64,000 nucleotides of DNA from Treponema sp. (GTDB lineage: Bacteria > Spirochaetota > Spirochaetia > Treponematales > Breznakiellaceae). Both the position numbers and the translations under genes were made by a program. Location: the NCBI GenBank assembly GCA_009782555.1, contig WRIV01000002.1:1-64000 (forward strand), read 5' to 3'. Positions within the stretch are counted from its first letter, which is position 1. The number at the start of each line of letters is the position of its first letter. Shown in pieces: positions 47,076-58,402 of the stretch. Below the pieces are notes generated by a model. The model saw only the letters and a program-made list of their open reading frames with translations, made no database searches and was not told the origin of the DNA.

Positions 47076-49799
47076 TTATACAAGAGCCCTGGCAACTGTC
47101 TTTACGGTGTATCGTACGGTTACAGCACCTCTAGTTTTGTCAAAAGAGGAATCAAATTCTTCGCCTTCTTTTTTATTCAGTATAGCACGCCCAAAAGGAG
47201 AAAGATAGGAAATAACATGGTTTTTTGGATCCGATTCCCAGGGACCCAAAATGGTGTACTCCGTTTCTTCTCCGGAACTTTGATTGACCAGTACCACCCT
47301 GGTGCCAAAGGAAACTTTTTCCGTCGTTACCGCAGCGGGATCAAAAATCTGAGCTCTTTCGATTTCTTCTTTTAACTTGCCCATTGTGGAACTGAGGAGG
47401 TCCTGTTTTTCCTTTGCTGCCTTATATTCGGCATTTTCCCGGAGATCCCCCAGAGAAAGGGCAAAGCCGATTTCCTTGGAATTGGCGGGAATTTCCACCT
47501 CCATGATATGGGTAAGCTGTTTTTGCTTTTCTTCGTATTTGGCGGCGGTAACCATAAGACCCCCGGAAGCCTTTTTTTCCACTTCCTCGGCAAATTTGAT
47601 CTCCGGATCCTTCTCTTGAATGATTCCCCGGAGCTTCATCTTATCCGTTGGATCCAAATCCTTTACATCACCAACAAGGGTATAGATTCGCAGGATCGTA
47701 TCACGATCCACGCTTCCGATAAAGCGTTCCAAAAGACCGTCCTTAAAAAGAAGGGTATACGCCTGCTTGTTGATCTTCCGGTTTTCTGATGTATCCCTAT
47801 GGTTGTCGATGTCCCGAAAAGTAATATCCAGAATATAGATCAGGATGATGATTTTCTTTTCTTCGCTTATGCCGGCATTGGTAAAACGAGTTTCTTTTTT
47901 TTCGTTCCGTAAAAACCAAATCACCGTTTCCCGGTATTCCCGGTAGTTTTCAAAGCAGTCCCGAATCATCGCCGTTATTTTGTCTTCGTACCCTTCCTTT
48001 TCCAGGCTGGTAATGATCGAAGGCAAGAGAACATGGGGAAAGAGGCGGACATAGATGTCCGGCCAGCTGGCGATAGCAAGCCTGGTTTGGAGAAGGAAAT
48101 CTTCTTTTATCCGGGCATCCTTTAGATTTATGAACAGCGTAAGGACATCTTCGATGTTGTTATAGATTTCTTCAAAGCTCATGGTAAGGTTTTTCCCTAG
48201 ATGGGGATGACGGCTTGCAATTTCTTTGATCAGAAGATAGGAGGCGGCGATCTGTTCATTCGCCTGGCTGCTGGACCGGAGGTATCCGGTAAAATAACCG
48301 AACATTTCGTTAAAATACTCCGAATCAATCTCCGCCTCTTTCTGGGCTTCAAAATTTCGGATCGTGGCAATGCGGTCGAAGAAATTCTTTTCGGCCCTGA
48401 ATTCATTATATAATTTTTCTTCTATGCTGATTGGCCTTTCCCGGACGGTAAAGAGGTCAATATTGTCCTGGCTGACTCCGAAACCTGGATCTGTTTTTAA
48501 AATATCCCTGGCCCGGCTGCTCCATGCCGTCCATTCTCCGGCAGACAATATCGAGGGTACCAGTTCGGCCTTGATCCGTTTAAGATCGCAGAAATTACCG
48601 AAGCTTTTTATTATCGTTTTTAAAGCCCAGGCATGTTCGCTCTTGACACGGTCGTGGAGTTTTTCTTTTTTCTGGGTTGCCTTAAGGACCCAGATGTGAT
48701 TTTTTGACAGGGTTTGAAGAGCATCGACCGCCATTTTAAGGGACATGGGGTGTCCCCGTTTTTTGGCAAAGTCCACGACAATCTCATCGCCCTGCATGAC
48801 GGAAATCCGGCCCACCCCCCAGGTCCGGTGAAATACAAAACTCCCTTTGTCAAAAGCTATGTGTTTTTCAAAGTCGGTAATCGCTTCCCGAACATTGCGC
48901 CAGCTCTGTGTCAGATTGGATATACGAACGTATTCTTCCAGTTGGCTGTGTTCCGCGTATTTGATCCGGAAACATTCGGTGATTTCCCTTCGGGCCTGGG
49001 AATCCCGTTCGTCGTACTGCAAAATCTGTTTCAGGATGCCGATGGCGGTGTCGATTTCTTCCCGTTTTTTGCAGGAAGCAAAAACATCTTCCAAAAGAAG
49101 TACGGCTTTGTCGGTGCTGATATTTTTTGCTATCCGTTTTTCTACATGCAAGAAAAAGTCGATATCCTCGGGGCAGTATTCGAGGAGCTTGGTCCAGATT
49201 TCCCGGACATTGGTAAAAAGACTCTTATTAATATACCGGTGCAGGGCTTTTTTATAGTAATCCACCGCCGTTTCGATAGTCCCTGATTTTTCATAATGCT
49301 CCGCCAGTGCCTTGGCAATATCCGCCTCTTCAAAATCAACCTTAACAAGCCGCTCCCAGATACCGGTTATGGGTTCTTCTTCGTTTTCGTTCTTGCAGCA
49401 TTCCGCCAGAGTCCGAAGGGCAAACTTAGACTCCCCGTACTCCAGAATTCCTTCGCAGAGATAACGGACAATGCCCCACTTGTGATTATCCACAAAGATG
49501 GTGACAAGGTTTATCAGCACCGCATCGTCAATAAGCTGCCGGGAAAGGGCTATCATTCCCGATATGTACAGGGCGATGATGCTGTTTTTGGTATGCACCA
49601 AGTGTTCGTCACAAAGTTTTTTTAGCTCGTCGTAAAGTTTTCCTTCCCTGGCTTCTCGCAAAAAAAGATCCAGTTCCTTGAATTGTCCGGTAGAATAGTT
49701 GCTTAAGGCAGCGCGGGTCCACTTTTCTTCGTTGAGCATTTCCTGAACATTCTTTAAAAGTGGTGAAAGAGTCGTTTGGGCTTCAGCAGCTTCTGCCAT
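47076..49799 (-). CDS. greA: Transcription elongation factor GreA with large N-terminal helical/TPR-like extension
   Basis: C-terminal GreA domain (EIGFALSLGDLRENAEYKAAKEKQDLL, ISYLSPFGRAILNKKEGEEFD) after about 740 residues of helical repeats. Confidence 0.87.
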   Translation of the reverse strand: MAEAAEAQTTLSPLLKNVQEMLNEEKWTRAALSNYSTGQFKELDLFLREAREGKLYDELKKLCDEHLVHTKNSIIALYISGMIALSRQLIDDAVLINLVTIFVDNHKWGIVRYLCEGILEYGESKFALRTLAECCKNENEEEPITGIWERLVKVDFEEADIAKALAEHYEKSGTIETAVDYYKKALHRYINKSLFTNVREIWTKLLEYCPEDIDFFLHVEKRIAKNISTDKAVLLLEDVFASCKKREEIDTAIGILKQILQYDERDSQARREITECFRIKYAEHSQLEEYVRISNLTQSWRNVREAITDFEKHIAFDKGSFVFHRTWGVGRISVMQGDEIVVDFAKKRGHPMSLKMAVDALQTLSKNHIWVLKATQKKEKLHDRVKSEHAWALKTIIKSFGNFCDLKRIKAELVPSILSAGEWTAWSSRARDILKTDPGFGVSQDNIDLFTVRERPISIEEKLYNEFRAEKNFFDRIATIRNFEAQKEAEIDSEYFNEMFGYFTGYLRSSSQANEQIAASYLLIKEIASRHPHLGKNLTMSFEEIYNNIEDVLTLFINLKDARIKEDFLLQTRLAIASWPDIYVRLFPHVLLPSIITSLEKEGYEDKITAMIRDCFENYREYRETVIWFLRNEKKETRFTNAGISEEKKIIILIYILDITFRDIDNHRDTSENRKINKQAYTLLFKDGLLERFIGSVDRDTILRIYTLVGDVKDLDPTDKMKLRGIIQEKDPEIKFAEEVEKKASGGLMVTAAKYEEKQKQLTHIMEVEIPANSKEIGFALSLGDLRENAEYKAAKEKQDLLSSTMGKLKEEIERAQIFDPAAVTTEKVSFGTRVVLVNQSSGEETEYTILGPWESDPKNHVISYLSPFGRAILNKKEGEEFDSSFDKTRGAVTVRYTVKTVARALV

Positions 49800-49808
49800 G
49801 TAAATCTC

Positions 49809-50759
49809 CTAATTCCTGTACCGTTCGTACACCGCCGGATCGGCAATTTTCATCTTCAGCATGATTTCTTCAATAAGGGCCGGATCCGCCTTGACATATT
49901 CATAATGATCGATAAGCCACAAATAGCGGTTGATCAGCCGGGGGATCAGGGGGCTCACCGCTTCTCCTTGTTTTCCGGCCTTACCCCGAACTTCATTTTC
50001 CAGGGTAAAAATCGATTGCTTGAGCTTTCCCAGTTCGGCCAGTTTAAGTTCCCGCTTGACCGAAAAAACCCCGTATAGGGCACCGTAAATGGGCATCCAC
50101 TCAAGCAGTTCCTGACCACTGTGACCCTCCTTTCGCACCAAATCCGCCAGCCGGAGGATCAACTGCGAATCCATGTTCCGGATATCAACCCCCAGGGGAT
50201 CGACAAAAAAGGCCTCCCTAAAGAGGGCCTTGGCAGCCCTGGTCTCTTCCAGCAGGGCATTTACATCCGCCAGTTCCGAAAGGGTTTCCCCGTCTTCCCG
50301 CCTGAATCGGGCAGCCTGCTCCAGGTATTTTAGGGCCTCCTCGAAGTTCCCTACCCCCTTATAACAGCGGCCTGCCAACAGAAGCAGTGCCGGATCGTGC
50401 TGATTTTCCCCATCTCCCAGAATGCCGTCAAAACATTCCAGGGCTGTGGAAAAAACAAAACTCTTTACCGCATAGAGGCAGCTATCGTAGTCTCCCTCTC
50501 CGATACGGTCCAAAAAGCCATAAAAGCTCTTCCATTGGGAAAGAATGAATCTTCCCCGATCGCAGGGATCCTGCTCATGCAGCTTCTTAAACCGTTCCTG
50601 CCACCAGGAAAGGCACTTAAGGGCATAAACTACCTCAGCATGCTCAAAATTAAGCGTCAAGGCTTCGTTCAAAGCAAGCTGGGCTCCCTCCGAATCCGGA
50701 GTTTTCAGGCTATGATAGGCTTTTTGCAAGAGCCCTTCTACCGATTTTTCAGCGTCCAT
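49809..50759 (-). CDS. Tetratricopeptide-repeat protein
   Basis: LLLAGRCYKGVGNFEEALKYLEQAARF TPR unit; directly upstream of greA on the same strand. Confidence 0.7.
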   Translation of the reverse strand: MDAEKSVEGLLQKAYHSLKTPDSEGAQLALNEALTLNFEHAEVVYALKCLSWWQERFKKLHEQDPCDRGRFILSQWKSFYGFLDRIGEGDYDSCLYAVKSFVFSTALECFDGILGDGENQHDPALLLLAGRCYKGVGNFEEALKYLEQAARFRREDGETLSELADVNALLEETRAAKALFREAFFVDPLGVDIRNMDSQLILRLADLVRKEGHSGQELLEWMPIYGALYGVFSVKRELKLAELGKLKQSIFTLENEVRGKAGKQGEAVSPLIPRLINRYLWLIDHYEYVKADPALIEEIMLKMKIADPAVYERYRN

Positions 50760-50851
50760 TCCCAGGTTCCTTAGTATACCATTTTTCCGGATCTTTACAA
50801 TACCCCCGTAAACAGGCTATCTTTGACCCAGACTATTAAAACGAGGCATGA

Positions 50852-51412
50852 ATGATACGCGGCGGAGACATTATAAAAGGAACCTGTTTACTCCAGAAGG
50901 GACAGCCATACCTGGTAGTAGAACGGGAATTCCATAACCCAGGTAAAGGAACAGCCATTGCCCGCATAAAAATGAAGAGTATCAAGGACGGATCGGTCCT
51001 AAGCCTTACCGTGCCCACCCAGCAGGAGGTCGAAGACGCCGATGTTTCCGTTGTAACCTGCCAATACCAGTACGCGGATCAGGATAACTTTCACTTTATG
51101 GACAACGAATCCTTTGAACAGCACGAAGTCCCCATCACCGAAATGGGGGACAAAAAATATTACCTCCAAGAGAGCGGCTCCTATGAACTCACTCTATGGG
51201 AAGGGGCGGTTATTGACATCAAGGTTCCCTACAAGGTTATCTTTACCGTGGCCGAATCGGAAAACTATATCAAGGGTGATACCGTTTCGGGAGCGACCAA
51301 ACCGGTGATCACCGAAACGGGCCTTACCGTCCGGGTACCGCTCTTTATCAAACAAGGTGAAAAAATACTGGTAAATACCGAAACCAACGAATATGTTGAG
51401 CGCGTCAATTAG
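50852..51412 (+). CDS. efp: Elongation factor P
   Basis: KGQPYLVVEREFHNPGKGTAIARIKMKSIKDGSVLSLTVP; C-terminal GDTVSGATKPVITETGLTVRVPLFIKQGEKILVNTETNEYVERV. Confidence 0.93.
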   Translation: MIRGGDIIKGTCLLQKGQPYLVVEREFHNPGKGTAIARIKMKSIKDGSVLSLTVPTQQEVEDADVSVVTCQYQYADQDNFHFMDNESFEQHEVPITEMGDKKYYLQESGSYELTLWEGAVIDIKVPYKVIFTVAESENYIKGDTVSGATKPVITETGLTVRVPLFIKQGEKILVNTETNEYVERVN

Positions 51413-51499
51413 GGGAAAAACGTAAGGTTTTTCCAAAACCTCAAGGGCCTTGAAAAAACTGCGCTTGTCGTTTTAACTGCAAATGAGTATATTTATTCC

Positions 51500-51964
51500 A
51501 TGGAGCAGTATATTCAGCCCTTTATTCAAGTAACCTCCGCTATTTTTGAAAGTATGCTCCAATGCGCCATAAAACCGGACCGGGCCCATTTTGCAGGAAA
51601 AGAATCGTTTCTTAACTGGGACATTTCCGGCCTTATTGCCTTGACGGGAGAAGTCAAGGGCCTAGTAGCCATATCTATGAAATACCCCACCGCTTCAAAA
51701 ATCACCGCCCACTTAACCGGATCACAAGATGTCTCCAATTCCGACATGGCAGATGCAGTGGGAGAACTGCTTAATATTATCTCGGGGAACGTAAAAAAAA
51801 ACCTGGAAGATATGTTCCGCATTGTCATTTCCCTTCCCAGGGTGGTAAGCGGCAAAGCCCATGAAGTTGTTATTCCCGACGAAAGAACCCGGATGCTCTG
51901 TATCCCCTTTAAAATTTACGAAAACGAAATTATCAGTCTTTCGATCAATATAAATGAGCAATGA
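51500..51964 (+). CDS. cheX: CheX-family chemotaxis phosphatase
   Basis: DAVGELLNIISGNVKKNL with the ExxN catalytic motif; CheX-length protein. Confidence 0.85.
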   Translation: MEQYIQPFIQVTSAIFESMLQCAIKPDRAHFAGKESFLNWDISGLIALTGEVKGLVAISMKYPTASKITAHLTGSQDVSNSDMADAVGELLNIISGNVKKNLEDMFRIVISLPRVVSGKAHEVVIPDERTRMLCIPFKIYENEIISLSININEQ

Positions 51965-53286
51965 AAAAAACAAAGGCTCATGTTTTCAGGTGCAGTTCCT
52001 GTTCCCGCGAAGAACCTAAATGGCTGGGCCGCTGTCCAGAATGCGGTGAATGGAATACCCTGGTAGAAACCGCCGTTTCCGCCGTCAGCACGCGCTACAC
52101 AAAAAACTCCCTTCCTCCCCAGTCCTTTCCCTTGTCGTCGGTGGACCCTCAGGGAGGCAAACGGATTTCCAGCGGCATAGAAGAACTGGACCAAGTCTTG
52201 GGGGGCGGCATCATGAAGCAATCCGCCATCCTCCTGGGGGGTGAGCCGGGAATCGGTAAATCCACTCTCCTGCTTCAAACTGCCGCTGCGGCCCGGACCC
52301 AGGGACGGATCCTCTATATTTCCGGAGAAGAATCCGCCGGACAGGTACGAATGCGGGCGGACAGGATCGGTGCAGGCAGTCTGGATCGCATAGAATTATG
52401 CTGTACCGGCAGGATGGAAGATATTCTGGTTATTTTACATGCCGCAAAACCGGTCCTTGTTATGGCCGATTCGGCCCAGACTCTTCACACCGACGAAGCG
52501 GGCCCCGCTCCGGGGACCATTAACCAGATGAAATTCTGCGCCTACGAACTGATTTCCTGGGTCAAGGAACACGATGCGGCCCTGTTCCTGGCAGCCCATG
52601 TTACCAAGGACGGTCTTATCTCGGGACCCAAAACGCTGGAACACATGGTCGATACGGTACTGTATTTTGATCAGGGAAATTCCAGCGATGCGGGAAATAC
52701 CGGCTGCCGTTTCCTTAGGGCTGTAAAAAACCGTTTTGGATCGGTGGACGAAATCGGCATTTTTTCCATGGACGACAAGGGCCTGGCCGTGGTGGAGGAC
52801 CCTTCCCTGCTTTTTCTTGTCCGCCGGGAAGGGAATATTCCCGCTGGTATTGCCACTGCGGCGGTACTGGAAGGTTCCCGTTCCCTGCTGGTGGAACTCC
52901 AAGCGCTGACAGTCCCCGCCAAGGGTTCCATCAGCCGTGTTTTTTCCGGTTCCATCGAAACAAACCGGGTATCCAGAGTAGCCGCTTCCCTGGAAAAACA
53001 TTTGGGCCTGCGGCTTTCTGATCAGGATCTGTACGTCAATGTGGCCGGCGGCATCCGCATAAACGAAGTAGGGATAGAACTAGCCCTCGCTGCGGCCCTC
53101 TATTCAGCAAAGACCGGCCTTCCCCTGCCCGCCATGACCGCCATCGCGGGGGAACTGTCGCTGGCAGGTGAAGTACTGCCAGTCCGCCGCCGTCCGGTCA
53201 GGGAAAAGACCGCCGCAGGGCTGGGTTATGTTCTTTTTACTTCAGAAGATTTAAAAAGTGCGGTTAAAGGGTTGTTTGGCAAATGA
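51961..53286 (+). CDS. radA: DNA repair protein RadA
   Basis: Zn finger FRCSSCSREEPKWLGRCPECGEW, Walker A GGEPGIGKSTLL, VKNRFGS motif, Lon-like C-terminus. Confidence 0.95.
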   Translation: MKKTKAHVFRCSSCSREEPKWLGRCPECGEWNTLVETAVSAVSTRYTKNSLPPQSFPLSSVDPQGGKRISSGIEELDQVLGGGIMKQSAILLGGEPGIGKSTLLLQTAAAARTQGRILYISGEESAGQVRMRADRIGAGSLDRIELCCTGRMEDILVILHAAKPVLVMADSAQTLHTDEAGPAPGTINQMKFCAYELISWVKEHDAALFLAAHVTKDGLISGPKTLEHMVDTVLYFDQGNSSDAGNTGCRFLRAVKNRFGSVDEIGIFSMDDKGLAVVEDPSLLFLVRREGNIPAGIATAAVLEGSRSLLVELQALTVPAKGSISRVFSGSIETNRVSRVAASLEKHLGLRLSDQDLYVNVAGGIRINEVGIELALAAALYSAKTGLPLPAMTAIAGELSLAGEVLPVRRRPVREKTAAGLGYVLFTSEDLKSAVKGLFGK

Positions 53287-53331
53287 GCCTTGTCCAAAAC
53301 TTCAGTTTTTGAACAAGGCTCATTTGCCAAA
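53275..53331. repeat. Long near-perfect hairpin spanning the radA stop codon
   Basis: TTTGGCAAATGAGCCTTGTCCAAAAC-TTCA-GTTTTTGAACAAGGCTCATTTGCCAAA: long arms with few mismatches; no T-run follows. Confidence 0.8.
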
Positions 53332-53366
53332 ATTCTCTTGGATTTTCTCACCCAAAGACGTAGAGG

Positions 53367-53499
53367 GAGGAGGTTGAAATTTTACAGCGAACCACACAAA
53401 TCATATCAACGGTACGGCCACAAACTTGTTGTCCAATTCTCTTTTGTTCGCGAGTATCAGCACTGTTCGCTGCTAAATTCTTCGATTCCCTCCCTAGAT
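53367..53499. repeat. Imperfect foldback element, MITE-like, between radA and eno
   Basis: AAATTTTACAGCGAAC (53377-53392) faces GTTCGCTGCTAAATT (53465-53479); weaker outer pairing TAGAGGGAGG / CCCTCCCTAGA. Confidence 0.55.
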
Positions 53500-53522
53500 C
53501 TGCATGAGGTATTCCGAAAAAA

Positions 53523-54848
<1,326 letters not shown>

Positions 54849-54989
54849 TTATCCATTTTCCTATATTTTCTCTATAAAAGAAAGTCTTGGGATAAGAATT
54901 TAACGGTTTTTTTGGAAAAAACCCTGGTATTTGCTATTTTTTGGTATAAATTATGGTATAGAGGGGTAAACTTATGGTACGGAGGATTG

Positions 54990-56042
54990 ATGGATCAAAT
55001 ACTGGTAGTTGATGACAACTTGGCGAATCTAAAAAACATCCAGTTGCAAATTTCCGATTCTTATCAGGTATTGCTGGCAAAATCCGGGGCCCAGGCCCTG
55101 CAAATCTGTATTCAACGAATCCCCGATCTTATCCTGTTGGACGTAGATATGCCGGACATGGACGGTTTCGAAACCCTAAAACGGCTCAAAGAAAACACAA
55201 TATTAAAAAGAATTCCGGTGATCTTTCTTACCGCCAATCATAATATAGCCACGGAAGTTCGAGCCCTGCAGTCGGGAGTGGTAGATTTTATTACCAAGCC
55301 GGTAGAAAAAAGCATCCTCCTCCACCGGCTGGAACTCCATTTGAACCTTTCCAGGTACCAGAACAACCTGGAAAATACCGTTAAGGAATTAGAAGACAGT
55401 ATTGTCATTTCCTTTGCTGAAATAGTCGAAAACCGGGATAAAGGCACCGGCGATCATGTCCAGCGGACCCGAATCTATGTGACGCTCCTGAGCCGGGAAT
55501 TGATCCGTCAGGGCCATTTTGCAAACGAATTGAACGAACAGGAATTGTCCCTTATAACCCGGGGAGCGCTGCTCCACGACATCGGCAAAATTGGAGTCAG
55601 CGATACCATACTCCTAAAACCGGATAGACTGGATGATCGGGAATTTGCCATTATGAAAACCCACACCACCATCGGTGCGACCATACTCCGGGATATGTAC
55701 GAACGGACTCCCACCCAGCATTATCTTTACTATGCCATTCAGATTGCAGAGGGACACCACGAAAAATACGACGGCACGGGGTATCCAAATGGAATCAAGG
55801 GAGAGAACATTCCCCTTTGTTCCCGAATCATGGCAGTGGCGGATGTTTACGATGCACTGGCGGCGGATCGGATTTACCGGAAAGCCATGGATCCAAAAGA
55901 ATCGTACAACCTTATTGTAGAAGGCAAAGGAACTCATTTTGATCCCCGGATCATTGATGCCTTTATATCAATCCATGACGAAATAGAAATGGTAGCCCGG
56001 CGTTCTACAGGCCATGGAGTGTTTTTAGGAAGCACCTCATGA
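54990..56042 (+). CDS. Response regulator with HD-GYP c-di-GMP phosphodiesterase domain
   Basis: REC domain (ILVVDDNLANLKNI, LILLDVDMPDMDG) and HD-GYP motifs LLHDIGKIGV, EGHHEKYDGTGYPNG. Confidence 0.92.
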   Translation: MDQILVVDDNLANLKNIQLQISDSYQVLLAKSGAQALQICIQRIPDLILLDVDMPDMDGFETLKRLKENTILKRIPVIFLTANHNIATEVRALQSGVVDFITKPVEKSILLHRLELHLNLSRYQNNLENTVKELEDSIVISFAEIVENRDKGTGDHVQRTRIYVTLLSRELIRQGHFANELNEQELSLITRGALLHDIGKIGVSDTILLKPDRLDDREFAIMKTHTTIGATILRDMYERTPTQHYLYYAIQIAEGHHEKYDGTGYPNGIKGENIPLCSRIMAVADVYDALAADRIYRKAMDPKESYNLIVEGKGTHFDPRIIDAFISIHDEIEMVARRSTGHGVFLGSTS

Positions 56043-58402
56043 AATCTATACAGCAAAAGATACTGGTTTTTGTGGTACTGCCTTTTTTGGCAATCTATAT
56101 GATCCTTTCGGCAGTTATTTTTTACCAGGCATACAATCATCAAATCGACAAGGCAGCCAAACAGCTGCATACTCTGGCGGTATATAACGAATCAAACCTG
56201 AGAAAACTGTACGAAATTCTGGAACTTGCTGTCATGGTTTGCGCTGCAGAACTGGAAACCATCGATGGAAACAATCCCAACGCCCGGGAAATGGGAGAAA
56301 CCATCATTGTTTCCCGATTTCACAATTCCAATATTATTTACGCGTGGCTGGCCTTTGAACCCCATGCCTTTGACGGGAATGACAACCCGCATACGGAAGA
56401 ATACCCTCCTTCTGGGCGGTTTATCCGTTCCTTTGCAAGGAACGGGAATTCATGGAAAATAACAAATGATATAAACGAAACTGATTTAAAGAACCAGAGT
56501 AAATCGCATTGGTATATCATACCCAGGGATACGGGCATCCTTTATTCCGACCTTGGTTCCGATGAAACGTTTTGGGATTATGGTTCTGGCAGCGCAAGCA
56601 GCTTTGGCATTTCAGCGCCGATATTTAGAAACAAGCGGATCATAGGCTGTGTGGGACTTAATGCCGCGCTAAATGAAAAAACTCTGGGGGACGAAATATT
56701 TCCTGAAATGGTTTCGGCGATCTTCCTCCCCGGAGGCACGGTGGGTTATTCCCTGAAAACAGAAATACTCGGCAAAACCCTGGAAGAACTGGGATTCACC
56801 AGCGCCGGCCAGATAAGGATGCAGATGGAAGAAAAGAAACCCATATACCTGTACGGTGAACACTCAAAAATTTCCGGCGTTAAAAGCTATAATTATTTCT
56901 ATCCGGTCCAAATTAAGGAAAAAATTGTTTATCTCCATACATCCCTGCCCCTGCAGGAAGTATGGAAAAACACTTTTTCAATACTCCTGCCCATTGCAAC
57001 TTCGTTAACAATAAGCCTTGTTATTTTTTTGATGCTTCTTTTGTATTTTTCCCGGGGTATCGCCGCTCCATTAAAAAAATTAATCATAGACAGCGAAGAC
57101 CTTGTAACGGGCAACCTGGACAAACACATCGAGATTGTCCATTCCCATGACGAGATGGAGATGATCTCCAAATCCCTTTCCCGCATGGCAGAACAGTTTA
57201 AAGCCAGCAAGTTGCTTCAGGAAAGGTATCGTAACCGGTATGACATTATACTGCGGATCCACTATTCGCTGTTCCGTAGTCCCAGTTTGAGCGAAGCCAT
57301 TAATGCAACACTTATAGCGATCTCCGAATACTACAGTGTTTACAAGGCAGCCTTGGTGTTTATGATCAAAAATCATCAAAAAATTGTTGCGTCATACCCC
57401 TCCGAAATTCAAAAAGAAGAAACAAATGAATTCATTGCCCATGATCAGATGGTAAATCTCCTGGAGGGGAAAAAATATCTAACCATGAACAGCAATACCC
57501 TGGAGGCGGCAAAACTTTCCTTCGTAGCTTACAATACCAAATCATTGTGCATCCTTCCTCTTCGGATAAAAGAAACACTTAACGGCTACATCATCCTGGA
57601 AGGAAAAGAAACGGAAGCCTTGATTCATGACGATACTACCCTGCTTTATCTGGGGGATACTCTGTGTTATCTGTTGAATTACAGGGCAAACTGGGAACAG
57701 GAATTGTCCGCAACTGCAAAACAAAACCCCAGCGATTCTTTTGCACCCGGGGAAAACGGCATGAAAATGTTCATGCCGGAAAATACCGACACATTCCTGG
57801 AAAAAGCAAAAACCATCCAGAATCTTAATGTCGAAAGGGGTATTCTCCTTATCGGGGATGAAAAGGAAAAATACACCGAACTGCTCAAGGTTACCATAAA
57901 AACAATTTCCGATGTGATCATCAAATTGCGCCGCTTCCATACCGGGGATCTTCATGCCTTTGCCATTGAAATCCACGGCATCAAGGGGTCCCTGTATAGC
58001 ATTGGGAATGAAGCCCTGGGCGACGAAGCCCGGCAGCTGGAATTTGCCGCCAAATCCGATGATGCCGAATACTGTAAAGAAAACTACCCGTTTTTCGAAG
58101 AAAAGCTCAGAACTTTTTCCCGGAACCTGGCGGCTCTTTTCCCACAGCGGGAACAAAATTATCACAAAGGCAATGTTCAGGAACTGGCGGAAATCCTGAT
58201 AAAGGCCAGAGAAGCCTGCAATAATTTTGATATTTCCGCCGTCAATTCCATTTTAAGCCCCCTTTCTTCCCTAAAATGGGATAATGAAACCATTCAGAAA
58301 CACCTGCAAAATATTTTTTCCGACATGGAAAATCTGGAATATGACGGGATGGCGGGCAAGATTTCCCATCTGCTGGGGATCGTAAAGGACAAGGAACCAT
58401 GA
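56039..58402 (+). CDS. Membrane sensor with Cache-like, HAMP, GAF-like and C-terminal HPt domains; no kinase domain
   Basis: Two TM segments around a Cache-like region; HAMP RGIAAPLKKLIIDSEDLVTGNLDKHI; HPt motif FAIEIHGIKGSLYSIGNEALGDEARQLEFAAK; no HisKA or HATPase motifs. Confidence 0.8.
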   Translation: MKSIQQKILVFVVLPFLAIYMILSAVIFYQAYNHQIDKAAKQLHTLAVYNESNLRKLYEILELAVMVCAAELETIDGNNPNAREMGETIIVSRFHNSNIIYAWLAFEPHAFDGNDNPHTEEYPPSGRFIRSFARNGNSWKITNDINETDLKNQSKSHWYIIPRDTGILYSDLGSDETFWDYGSGSASSFGISAPIFRNKRIIGCVGLNAALNEKTLGDEIFPEMVSAIFLPGGTVGYSLKTEILGKTLEELGFTSAGQIRMQMEEKKPIYLYGEHSKISGVKSYNYFYPVQIKEKIVYLHTSLPLQEVWKNTFSILLPIATSLTISLVIFLMLLLYFSRGIAAPLKKLIIDSEDLVTGNLDKHIEIVHSHDEMEMISKSLSRMAEQFKASKLLQERYRNRYDIILRIHYSLFRSPSLSEAINATLIAISEYYSVYKAALVFMIKNHQKIVASYPSEIQKEETNEFIAHDQMVNLLEGKKYLTMNSNTLEAAKLSFVAYNTKSLCILPLRIKETLNGYIILEGKETEALIHDDTTLLYLGDTLCYLLNYRANWEQELSATAKQNPSDSFAPGENGMKMFMPENTDTFLEKAKTIQNLNVERGILLIGDEKEKYTELLKVTIKTISDVIIKLRRFHTGDLHAFAIEIHGIKGSLYSIGNEALGDEARQLEFAAKSDDAEYCKENYPFFEEKLRTFSRNLAALFPQREQNYHKGNVQELAEILIKAREACNNFDISAVNSILSPLSSLKWDNETIQKHLQNIFSDMENLEYDGMAGKISHLLGIVKDKEP

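Noticed and set aside
47076-49799. GreA with a 740-residue extension as a novel fusion
   Set aside because: Large GreA proteins of this kind are, to my knowledge, already known in spirochaetes, so it is annotated but not listed as new
51411-51450. Hairpin GGAAAAAC-GTAAG-GTTTTTCC after efp as a terminator
   Set aside because: AT-rich short stem with no following T-run; too weak to call
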